This document shows positions 1 through 5,111 of a DNA stretch of 5,111 nucleotides, in pieces. Under the pieces are notes generated by a model, which had not been told where the DNA came from, did no database searches, and saw only the letters and a list, made by a program, of their open reading frames with translations. The stretch comes from an uncultured Alistipes sp. (lineage in GTDB: Bacteria; Bacteroidota; Bacteroidia; Bacteroidales; Rikenellaceae), in NCBI GenBank assembly GCA_947173915.1, contig CAMWGZ010000094.1, positions 1-5,111 on the forward strand, given 5' to 3'. A program made the translations under genes and the position numbers. Numbering within the stretch: the stretch's first letter is position 1; every line of letters starts with the position of its first letter.

Positions 1-14
1 GGTGGTATGGCCTT

Positions 15-49
15 AAAAAGCCCCGCGGGCGGGTTCCTCCGGGGGGGGC
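15..49 (-). terminator. GC hairpin followed by T5, probable intrinsic terminator
   Basis: Read on the minus strand, a C-rich arm (complement of 40-49) can pair with a G-rich arm (complement of 20-25). Either GCCCC/GGGGC or CCCCG/CGGGG forms a 5 bp G/C stem. The stem is followed directly, or after one C, by five Ts (complement of 15-19). It lies about 80 bases after the stop of the metallo-hydrolase gene and would be a second stop signal behind the hairpin at 70-95. The exact pairing register is ambiguous because the arms are homopolymeric. Confidence 0.5.
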
Positions 50-58
50 GGTGTGGGG

Positions 59-104
59 AAAAGAGAAACCGCGCCCCATGCGTGAATTTGGCGCGCGCTT
101 TTTT
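59..104 (-). terminator. Probable bidirectional terminator hairpin
   Basis: Bases 70-75 (CGCGCC) pair with 90-95 (GGCGCG) in a 6 bp all-G/C stem with a 14-base loop. On the minus strand the stem is followed by GTTTCTCTTTTC (complement of 58-69). On the plus strand it is followed, after CGC, by TTTTTT at 99-104. T-rich tails on both sides are typical of a terminator shared by two converging genes. It starts 33 bases after the stop codon of the metallo-hydrolase gene, a usual distance. The plus-strand partner gene, if any, would end at or before the window's left edge. Confidence 0.5.
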
Positions 105-128
105 GTTGCGGGATTTCCGGATGGGGAA

Positions 129-878
129 TTACTCCATCGGACGGATGCGGACTTCGGTCACGCCCTCGAGTTCCCGGACGAGGCGGTCGAGATCGGTCTT
201 TTCTTCGACTTCGCCGTAGTGGTAGGGGTAGAACAGAGCGGGGCGGATGGCTTTGACGGCATCGACCGCCTGATCGACCGTCATGGTGTAGGGCTGATTG
301 ACCGGCAGGAAGGCGATGTCGATGTCGCGCAGCGCCTTCATCTCGGGGGTGTTCTCTCCGTCGCTCGCGATGTAGATCCGCGAGCCGCCGATTTCGAGCA
401 GGTAGCCGCAGTCGCGCCGCTCGCGCGGGTGGAACTGCTGCCGGTCGGCCGAGGTATTGTAGGCGGCGACGGCTTCGACCGTGAGGAAGTCGCAGGGGCG
501 GCACTTCTCTCCGGGAGTCATGGCGCGTGCCTTCCCGCCCAGCTCTTCGGCCGAGGTGCGGTCGCAGACGACCGTCGTGCCGCAGGTCGAGAGGGCCTCG
601 ATGGCGGCGGGATCCAGGTGGTCGTAGTGCGAATGGGTTACCAGGATCAGGTCGGCCTTCGGCAGCGAGGCGTAGTCGGCATACTGTCCGATCGGATCGA
701 CGTAGATGCGGCGGCCGTCGTACTCGATGGCGAGCGAGGCGTGCTTGAAGAAGGTAATGGCGAGAGGCGCTCCCGTGCGCGTGGGGAGCGTGTCGGTGGG
801 GTAGGTGCGGAGCGGTGCACCGCAGTCGGCGGCGGCCGCGAATGTCCGCAGGGCGATGGTTGTCTTCGGATGTTTCAT
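129..878 (-). CDS. MBL-fold metal-dependent hydrolase, UlaG-like
   Basis: A 249-residue metallo-beta-lactamase-fold protein, probably a hydrolase with two metal ions. The fold starts near residue 39 (ITFFKHASLAIEYDG). The metal motif THSHYDHLD gives His82, His84, Asp86 and His87. His150 (QQFHPR), Asp173 (ASDGE) and His220 (YPYHYG) complete a full set of expected ligands, so it looks active. The run FLPVNQPYTMTVDQA (190-204) and the close with EVRIR resemble Bacteroidota proteins loosely related to UlaG (L-ascorbate-6-phosphate lactonase). Substrate cannot be read from the sequence. The first 38 residues are not a clean signal peptide: a weak hydrophobic stretch (TTIALRTFAAAADC) is broken by Arg11, and the residue before Cys19 is Asp, which does not fit a lipobox. 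Location, cytoplasm or envelope, is therefore open. The ATG at 878 is the only Met before the fold. It follows sdaA by 16 bases, suggesting co-transcription. Its stop (TAA) precedes two terminator-like hairpins. Confidence 0.9.
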   Translation of the reverse strand: MKHPKTTIALRTFAAAADCGAPLRTYPTDTLPTRTGAPLAITFFKHASLAIEYDGRRIYVDPIGQYADYASLPKADLILVTHSHYDHLDPAAIEALSTCGTTVVCDRTSAEELGGKARAMTPGEKCRPCDFLTVEAVAAYNTSADRQQFHPRERRDCGYLLEIGGSRIYIASDGENTPEMKALRDIDIAFLPVNQPYTMTVDQAVDAVKAIRPALFYPYHYGEVEEKTDLDRLVRELEGVTEVRIRPME

Positions 879-894
879 AAATCTGAGGGTGTGG

Positions 895-2109
895 CTATCG
901 TTTTTTCGTTGCTTGCGTGTAGTTGCGGGCCAGTCCGCCTTCGGCCGTTTCGCGGTAGAGGCTCGGAATGTCCTTGCCGGTCTCCTTCATGACCTCGACC
1001 ACGCGGTCGTAGCTGATCATGTGGTAGCCGTCCGAAAGGTTGGCATAGCTGTTGGCATCGAGCGCCCGGGCTGCGGCGACGGCGTTGCGTTCGATGCAGG
1101 GGATCTGCACCAGGCCGCAGACGGGATCGCACGTGAGTCCGAGATGGTGTTCGAGTCCCATTTCGGCGGCATACTCGATCTGCGAGGGGGTGCCGCCGAA
1201 GAGCTGGCAGGCAGCGGCTGCTGCCATGGCGCAGGCCACGCCCACCTCGCCCTGGCAGCCCACCTCGGCTCCCGAGATCGACGAATTGGTCTTGGCGACG
1301 TTGCCGAAGAGTCCGCCGGTGGCCAGGGCGCGCAGGATGCGCTGGCGCGAGAAATTGCGCGACTCGCAGAGGTAGTAGAGCACGGCGGGCATGACGGCGC
1401 TCGACCCGCAGGTGGGAGCCGTGACCACCGTGCCGCCCGAAGCGTTCTCCTCGGCCGTAGCGAGGGCATAGGCGTAGATCTTGGCGCGCGAACGCAGCGA
1501 GTCGGTGTAGCTCTCGGCCTTGACCATATAGGTGCTCGCCTTGCGGGCCACCTTCAGCCCCCCTGGAAGAACCCCCTCGGCCGTCAGGCCGCGTGCGATG
1601 GTCGCCCGCATGGTCTCCCATATCTGGTCCAGGTAGTCCCAGATGCCGGCACCCTCGTAGTCCTCGACATACTCCCAGAAGGTCTTGCCCTCGGCCGTGC
1701 ACCACGTCAGAATGTCGCTGATGTGGGTCAGGGGGTAGATGTCGTCGGGCTGCCGCAGGGCGGTATGCTCGTTGGCCAGTGCACCGCCTCCGACGCTGTA
1801 GATGATCCACTCGTCGGCGGCCGTCCCCTGCCGCAGCGCCTCGAACCGCATGCCGTTGGGATGGAAGGGGAGGAACACTTCCGGCTGCCAGACGATCTGC
1901 GTCGGGGCGGCCGGTTCCAGCACGGAGAGGATCGCCCTGTCGGTCAGGTGGCCCCGGCCGGTGGCGGCCAGCGAGCCGTAGAGGGTTACGCGGTAGCCTT
2001 CGGCACCGGGGTTGCGGCGGAGGAACTCCTCGGCCGCTTTCTTGGGACCCATCGTGTGGCTGCTCGACGGGCCGTTGCCTATTTTGTAAAGTTCTCGAAG
2101 CGACTGCAT
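895..2109 (-). CDS. sdaA: L-serine ammonia-lyase (L-serine dehydratase), iron-sulfur, single chain
   Basis: Converts L-serine to pyruvate and ammonia in the cytoplasm using an oxygen-sensitive [4Fe-4S] cluster. The 404-residue chain has the beta domain first (about 1-155) and the catalytic alpha domain second (about 160-397), like E. coli SdaA, which is about 50 residues longer; much of the difference is in the beta domain. Visible family motifs are GNGPSSSHTMGP (11-22), GRGHLTD (51-57), YSVGGG (104-109), TAPTCGSSAVMPAVL (230-244), SGAEVGCQGEVGVAC (279-293), LTCDPVCGLVQIPCIERN (325-342) and YRETAEGGLA (385-394). The cluster cysteines are Cys285, Cys327 and Cys338. Their spacing (42 and 11) equals that of Cys343, Cys385 and Cys396 in the Legionella enzyme. 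The C-terminal tail cysteine of E. coli and Legionella enzymes is missing here (tail NYTQATKKR). The ATG at 2109 is 17-20 bases from the expected transcription start of a Bacteroidota-type promoter and has no Shine-Dalgarno sequence, normal for the phylum. The metallo-hydrolase gene follows by 16 bases. Confidence 0.97.
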   Translation of the reverse strand: MQSLRELYKIGNGPSSSHTMGPKKAAEEFLRRNPGAEGYRVTLYGSLAATGRGHLTDRAILSVLEPAAPTQIVWQPEVFLPFHPNGMRFEALRQGTAADEWIIYSVGGGALANEHTALRQPDDIYPLTHISDILTWCTAEGKTFWEYVEDYEGAGIWDYLDQIWETMRATIARGLTAEGVLPGGLKVARKASTYMVKAESYTDSLRSRAKIYAYALATAEENASGGTVVTAPTCGSSAVMPAVLYYLCESRNFSRQRILRALATGGLFGNVAKTNSSISGAEVGCQGEVGVACAMAAAAACQLFGGTPSQIEYAAEMGLEHHLGLTCDPVCGLVQIPCIERNAVAAARALDANSYANLSDGYHMISYDRVVEVMKETGKDIPSLYRETAEGGLARNYTQATKKR

Positions 2110-2124
2110 CTCTTGAAAAGACTA

Positions 2125-2154
2125 TTCGGTTCAAAAATACGATATTTTTCCGAA
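2125..2154. repeat. Inverted repeat over the sdaA -7 box, candidate operator
   Basis: Plus-strand AAAAATA (2133-2139) and TATTTTT (2143-2149) are perfect inverted copies around CGA. Outside them, TTCGG (2125-2129) and CCGAA (2150-2154) are also inverted copies, with three unpaired bases (TTC, 2130-2132) on one side only. Twelve base pairs of dyad symmetry fit in 30 bases. The inner arm coincides with the -7 element of the proposed sdaA promoter. Expected transcription starts downstream of most of it, so it would act as DNA, for instance as a repressor site, rather than as an RNA hairpin. It could also be chance symmetry in an AT-rich promoter. Confidence 0.4.
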
Positions 2155-2163
2155 GAGCCGCAA
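2132..2163 (-). promoter_or_regulatory. Bacteroidota-type promoter for sdaA and the metallo-hydrolase
   Basis: On the minus strand, TATTTTTG (complement of 2132-2139) matches the Bacteroidota -7 consensus TAnnTTTG exactly. A TTG (complement of 2161-2163) lies 21 bases upstream, at the position of the -33 element. The start of transcription should fall near 2126-2129, giving a leader of roughly 17-20 bases before the sdaA ATG. The AT-rich block stands out from the GC-rich surroundings. Confidence 0.65.
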
Positions 2164-2191
2164 CCTTCGTGCATTTTTCGCAGCCGGAATC

Positions 2192-2215
2192 GCGTCCGGG
2201 GACTTTCCCGGGCGC
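2192..2215 (-). terminator. GC-rich hairpin after the transferase gene, possible terminator
   Basis: Bases 2192-2200 and 2207-2215 form an inverted repeat around a six-base loop. On the minus-strand RNA this is CCGGG/CCCGG plus GCG/CGC with one A-C mismatch between them. It lies 45-68 bases past the transferase stop codon and upstream of the sdaA promoter, where transcription of the first unit should end. There is no T-tract after it on the minus strand, so termination is uncertain. The rest of the gap (2216-2259) is GC-rich with no clear feature. Confidence 0.3.
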
Positions 2216-2259
2216 TGCGGCAGGGAGCGGCCGTGCCGGTGCGGGACCGTTCGGGGCGA

Positions 2260-3954
2260 TCAGCGCGAGAGGTCGATGCCGTGGCGGCGGAAGTTCTCCA
2301 AATCCTCCTCCGAGAGGCGCGTCTTGGGGAAGGGGACCGCGCGGTTGTGGTCGTTCAGGTAGCGGCGCGGGGCCTCGTAGTCGAATGCGGGGCTGACCAG
2401 CGAGCAGCCCGGGTCGAGGCAGTCGCCCTCGATCGAGGCGATGCCGGCCATCGTGTGGAACATGGAGCGGGTGGTGGCCGGTGCGCTGCCGTTGCTGCGG
2501 GCGGCCTCCACCCGCTCGGGGAACTCCCGGCAGTAGGCGGGCGAGAACCACCCGAGGTTGGCGATCCAGAGCTGGTAGAAGGTCGTGGTGGGCGAGGCGT
2601 GGAGGAAGCGCCCGCGTGCGTCGTCGAGCATGTCCTCGCCGTGGTCGGCGCAGTAGAGCAGGGCCGAGCAGTCGTCGTGCAGCGAGCGGAGGAAGTCGAT
2701 GGTCTCGGAGAGGAAATAGTCGGTGTAGAGGATCGAATTGTCGTAGGCGTTGCGGAGCTCTTCGATGTTGTGTTTGCCGATCGAGGCGTTTTCGTCCGGC
2801 GAGAAGCGGGCGAACTGCCGGGGGTAGCGCGCCCGGTAGTCGAAGTGGGAGCCGTAGCAGTGGAGGATGAAGAGCAGGTCGTGGTCGGGATCTTCGGCGA
2901 TGGCCTGCTTCATGGCTTCGAGCAGCTGCATGTCGTGGCGCGGAGCGGGCAGATAGATCCGGTGGTCGGCATCGCCGGCCAGCTTGTCGATCATGGCTCC
3001 CTGGGGCAGCTGGTTGGAGATGAACCAGGTGGTGAAGCCCGCCTCTCGGAACAGGGCGGGAAGCCCCCGCCGGCGGAACAGCTCCTCGTGCTGGTCGGTG
3101 CCGACCGACGAGAGAAGCAGCGGAACGCTTTTGTGGGTGGTGTTGCTCTGCGTGACCGTATTGCGGAAGACGATCAGGTCGTCGAGCCGTGCGAGGCGCG
3201 GGGTGGTCGGCCGTCCGTAGCCGTAGAGCTGCCAGTTCATGGCGCGCGATGCCTCGCCGATGACATAGACGTAGATTTCGCGTCGGCCGGCGCGGTGGGT
3301 GCGCCGGGCATGGAACGAGAAGTCGGCGGAGGTATCGTCGAAGCGGGACATTTTGCGGAACTCCTGGCCGCAGAGCCGGATATTGTACATTACGTTGATC
3401 GGGAAGATCTCCGTGACGAGCACCCGCCGCTCCTCGCTGGTGCGGTAGGCGGGGATGAGCAGCAGCAGACCGATCGAAAAGAAGGAGAGGCCTGTGAGCG
3501 ACAGGTTCTTGCGGGCGGTGCGGGAGAGGCAGTGCCGGTGGCTGATGTCGCGCGTGGCGAACCAGAGCAGCGGCAGGTAGATCAGGCAGACGATGATGAT
3601 CGCCGGGTAGATGTTCGACAGCAGTTCGCCCGCCTCGCCCGGATTGGTGGTCAGCAGGTTGGTAAACATGTCGGTGGCGATGATCGAGTTGCCGAACAGA
3701 TAGAGCAGCACGATCTGGAAGGCGCAGAGGATAATGATCGGGAAGGCGAGCCAGATCATGATGCCCGAGCGCTTCAGGGCGGCCGACCACATGAGGTAGA
3801 GCCCCATCGGCAGGAAGAGCGATGCCTCGGCCGACCAGAGGGTCATCGGTTCGGTATAGAGCAGCACGAGGTTGGGGACGAGGAGTGTGACGACGAAATA
3901 GATCGCCAGGAGGATGGAGCCTCTGCTGAGGTGGTTTCTTCGTTGTATCGCCAT
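2260..3954 (-). CDS. Phosphoethanolamine transferase, EptA/EptC/MCR-type, sulfatase fold
   Basis: Probably moves phosphoethanolamine from phosphatidylethanolamine to lipid A or another envelope glycan at the outer face of the inner membrane. The 564 residues match the family's layout. Five hydrophobic segments (about 13-33, 42-60, 65-88, 112-133 and 152-169) are followed by a periplasmic alkaline-phosphatase-like domain from about 225. Active-site positions line up with Neisseria EptA: Glu234 (VIGEASR), nucleophile Thr273 (NTTHKSVP), Asp437-His438 (CADHGE), and the substrate-side His370 (YGSHFDYRARYP) and His452 (FLHASP). The spacing from Glu to Thr is 39, against 40 in Neisseria EptA. The two cysteines that bracket the nucleophile in MCR-1 and EptA are absent (Gln269, Leu279), and VIGE...LYGYGRPTTP recalls EptC/CptA, so the acceptor cannot be named and no symbol is given. 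The ATG at 3954 follows the barrel gene by 16 bases, with an A-rich leader and no Shine-Dalgarno sequence; the pair is probably co-transcribed. Stop is TGA. Confidence 0.92.
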   Translation of the reverse strand: MAIQRRNHLSRGSILLAIYFVVTLLVPNLVLLYTEPMTLWSAEASLFLPMGLYLMWSAALKRSGIMIWLAFPIIILCAFQIVLLYLFGNSIIATDMFTNLLTTNPGEAGELLSNIYPAIIIVCLIYLPLLWFATRDISHRHCLSRTARKNLSLTGLSFFSIGLLLLIPAYRTSEERRVLVTEIFPINVMYNIRLCGQEFRKMSRFDDTSADFSFHARRTHRAGRREIYVYVIGEASRAMNWQLYGYGRPTTPRLARLDDLIVFRNTVTQSNTTHKSVPLLLSSVGTDQHEELFRRRGLPALFREAGFTTWFISNQLPQGAMIDKLAGDADHRIYLPAPRHDMQLLEAMKQAIAEDPDHDLLFILHCYGSHFDYRARYPRQFARFSPDENASIGKHNIEELRNAYDNSILYTDYFLSETIDFLRSLHDDCSALLYCADHGEDMLDDARGRFLHASPTTTFYQLWIANLGWFSPAYCREFPERVEAARSNGSAPATTRSMFHTMAGIASIEGDCLDPGCSLVSPAFDYEAPRRYLNDHNRAVPFPKTRLSEEDLENFRRHGIDLSR

Positions 3955-3970
3955 GCGGTTTGCGTAGTTT

Positions 3971-5111
3971 TTAGAAAGCTTCGTTCATGCTGAACAGAAT
4001 GCCCGAGGTTTTTCTGCCGAAGCCGTAATCGACCCGGATATTGACGCGCTTCTTGAACTCCCAGCGCACTCCCGCGCCGTAGTTGGGAAGCGTATGGTCC
4101 CAGCGGAAGCGGTCGATGGCGGGGAACACGTTGCCCGCACCGCCCCATACGACGCAGCCGATGCGCCGCCAGATGCGCTGCCGCAGCTCGACCTGAAAGG
4201 TAAGCATGTCGTTGTCGTTGTAGCGGCCCAGATAATACCCGCGCATCCGCTGCGATCCGCCCAGCTTGGCCTTGAGCGACCAGGGGGTGTGCGGGGAGTT
4301 GAAGTCCCCGTAGAGTTCGCAGGCCAGCACGGAGCCTTTCCACAAGGGTTGGTAGCCGCAGATCGTCGTCTCGACCTGCCAGAGGGAGCGGTCGAGCGAC
4401 GAGAGGAGTTTCGGCCGCCACGAGGCCTTCATGCCGAGGTAGAGGCCCCGCGAGGGATCGGTAATCACGTCGCGGGAGTCGTACTCCAGCAGGGCACCGA
4501 TGCCGGTTGCGGTCGTGACGGGGGATTCTCCTTCGATGTATTCCGGCCGCCCGAACTTGCGGCCCCGGATGTGCCGGAAATCGAGTTCGATGCCGGCGAA
4601 CAGATTGCCTGCCGCCTGGCGGAGGTAGGCGACCGATACTTCATAGCGTGTGTCGAGAAAGGAGCTGCGCTCGTTTTCGCTGCCCGCCCGGTAGCCGATG
4701 CCCCAGTATTTGGTCGGCTGCGAGTAGAAGGAGAGCGCGTAGATGATGCGGTGCCGGTTCTGGCGCAGCAGGGTGTTGCCGTCGATTCCCACCTTGTAGA
4801 ATCCTGTGGTGCTGCCCGTTACGAATGCCGTGATGTTGGAGGGCTGCGTCAGCGAGTCCGTGCGGTCGATGCGGTAGAGGCCCGAGGCCATGACCGACAG
4901 GCTGAACTGGTTCTCTTTCGTGTAGCTGGGACCGCCGATGAAGGTAAAGTCGATCTTCTTCTCGAAGGTTCTGTCGCGGTTGGCCTGGCCGAAGTAATCG
5001 ACGATCCGGCGCACGAGCGATCTTTTCGGTGCGGCCGCGAGCGAGTCTCCGCGTACCGGTTCGGGCGGCAGGCCGACGCAGCCGATCGAATCGTCCGGCT
5101 TGCCGCCGCCC
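3971..5111 (-). CDS. BamA/TamA-family outer-membrane beta-barrel protein, 5' end outside window
   Basis: An Omp85-superfamily barrel, probably in the outer membrane. The frame stays open from the window edge (first codon at 5110), giving 379 visible residues and a TAA at 3971-3973. A GTG at 5014 could serve as a start, but 32 in-frame codons with no stop lie upstream of it (GGGKPDDSIGCVGLPPEPVR and beyond). The true start is therefore probably just outside the window, preceded by a signal peptide. Numbering from the first visible codon, alternating beta-strand sequence runs from about residue 52 (IDFTFIGGPSY). The D15-type signature EYDSRDVITDPSRGLYLG is at 209-226, the Omp85 loop motif QRMRGYY at 287-293, and the chain ends in phenylalanine (NEAF), as outer-membrane barrels do. 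No POTRA domain is visible, and the sequence before the barrel looks like a short linker, which fits the roughly 400-residue single-barrel Bacteroidota subgroup rather than full BamA. Whether it inserts proteins or moves lipid is unknown. The phosphoethanolamine transferase follows by 16 bases. Confidence 0.88.
   Translation of the reverse strand, partial: GGGKPDDSIGCVGLPPEPVRGDSLAAAPKRSLVRRIVDYFGQANRDRTFEKKIDFTFIGGPSYTKENQFSLSVMASGLYRIDRTDSLTQPSNITAFVTGSTTGFYKVGIDGNTLLRQNRHRIIYALSFYSQPTKYWGIGYRAGSENERSSFLDTRYEVSVAYLRQAAGNLFAGIELDFRHIRGRKFGRPEYIEGESPVTTATGIGALLEYDSRDVITDPSRGLYLGMKASWRPKLLSSLDRSLWQVETTICGYQPLWKGSVLACELYGDFNSPHTPWSLKAKLGGSQRMRGYYLGRYNDNDMLTFQVELRQRIWRRIGCVVWGGAGNVFPAIDRFRWDHTLPNYGAGVRWEFKKRVNIRVDYGFGRKTSGILFSMNEAF

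Noticed and set aside
812..823. Perfect 12-base palindrome GCGGTGCACCGC
   Set aside because: It is inside the hydrolase coding region, and about one perfect palindrome of this length is expected by chance in a window this size.
51..992. A 313-codon plus-strand frame opposite the metallo-hydrolase
   Set aside because: No recognisable motif, and it is antisense to a gene with a complete metal-binding set. It also runs through the proposed bidirectional terminator.
2110..2259. Possible small gene, RNA gene or riboswitch in the gap before sdaA
   Set aside because: The gap is only 150 bases, the expected sdaA leader is about 20 bases (too short for a riboswitch), and no tRNA-like fold or convincing small coding frame is visible.
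875..3790. An open frame of 971 codons on the minus strand in another frame across sdaA and the transferase
   Set aside because: It is rich in Arg, Pro, His and Ala, without domains, and covers two well-supported genes plus the promoter gap. It is a frame shadow.
805..3993. An open frame of 1062 codons on the plus strand, opposite sdaA and the transferase
   Set aside because: Its translation is repetitive in Ala, Gly, Arg, Val and Glu and shows no family motif. It lies antisense to two genes with full catalytic signatures. GC-rich codon bias in the real genes removes stop codons from the opposite strand.
3843..4421. A 192-codon minus-strand frame spanning the junction of the barrel and transferase genes
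   Set aside because: It overlaps both genes in a different frame, and its Arg/Pro/Leu-rich translation has no family character.
5012..5014. GTG as the true start of the barrel gene
   Set aside because: The frame stays open for 32 codons upstream to the window edge, and a start here would leave an outer-membrane protein without a signal peptide. A start beyond 5111 is more likely.

Overview
The window most resembles a chromosomal segment of a GC-rich member of the Bacteroidota, possibly Alistipes or another Rikenellaceae. Three things point that way. No start codon has a clear Shine-Dalgarno sequence. The one promoter visible has the Bacteroidota form (TTG, 21 bases, TAttTTTG). The proteins also read like Bacteroidota family members as I remember them, especially the barrel protein ending in NEAF. 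The genus is an inference from base composition and protein character; no search was run.

All four supported genes lie on the minus strand, so the window reads from high to low coordinates. First is a 5'-truncated gene for a BamA/TamA-type outer-membrane beta-barrel (3971 to the window edge). Sixteen bases later comes an inner-membrane phosphoethanolamine transferase of the EptA/EptC/MCR class (2260-3954). The pair looks like one transcription unit with an envelope role. A 150-base gap (2110-2259) follows, holding a GC-rich hairpin, a good Bacteroidota-type promoter, and an AT-rich inverted repeat lying over the -7 box. This promoter serves a single-chain iron-sulfur L-serine dehydratase, sdaA (895-2109). 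Sixteen bases further on is a metallo-beta-lactamase-fold hydrolase of the UlaG-like type (129-878), probably in the same transcript. The last 128 bases (1-128) hold two hairpins with T-rich tails that look like terminators, and no gene.

Functionally this is a housekeeping or metabolic region: surface biogenesis and lipid A or glycan decoration in the first unit, serine catabolism to pyruvate and ammonia plus an uncharacterised hydrolase in the second. I see no mobile element, CRISPR array, RNA gene, toxin-antitoxin pair or defence system, and no convincing new system. The points worth a second look are the inverted repeat over the sdaA promoter, the dehydratase's missing C-terminal cysteine, the transferase's missing cysteines around its nucleophile, and the barrel/transferase pairing. 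Very long open frames on the plus strand and in other minus frames are by-products of GC-rich codon use in the real genes.
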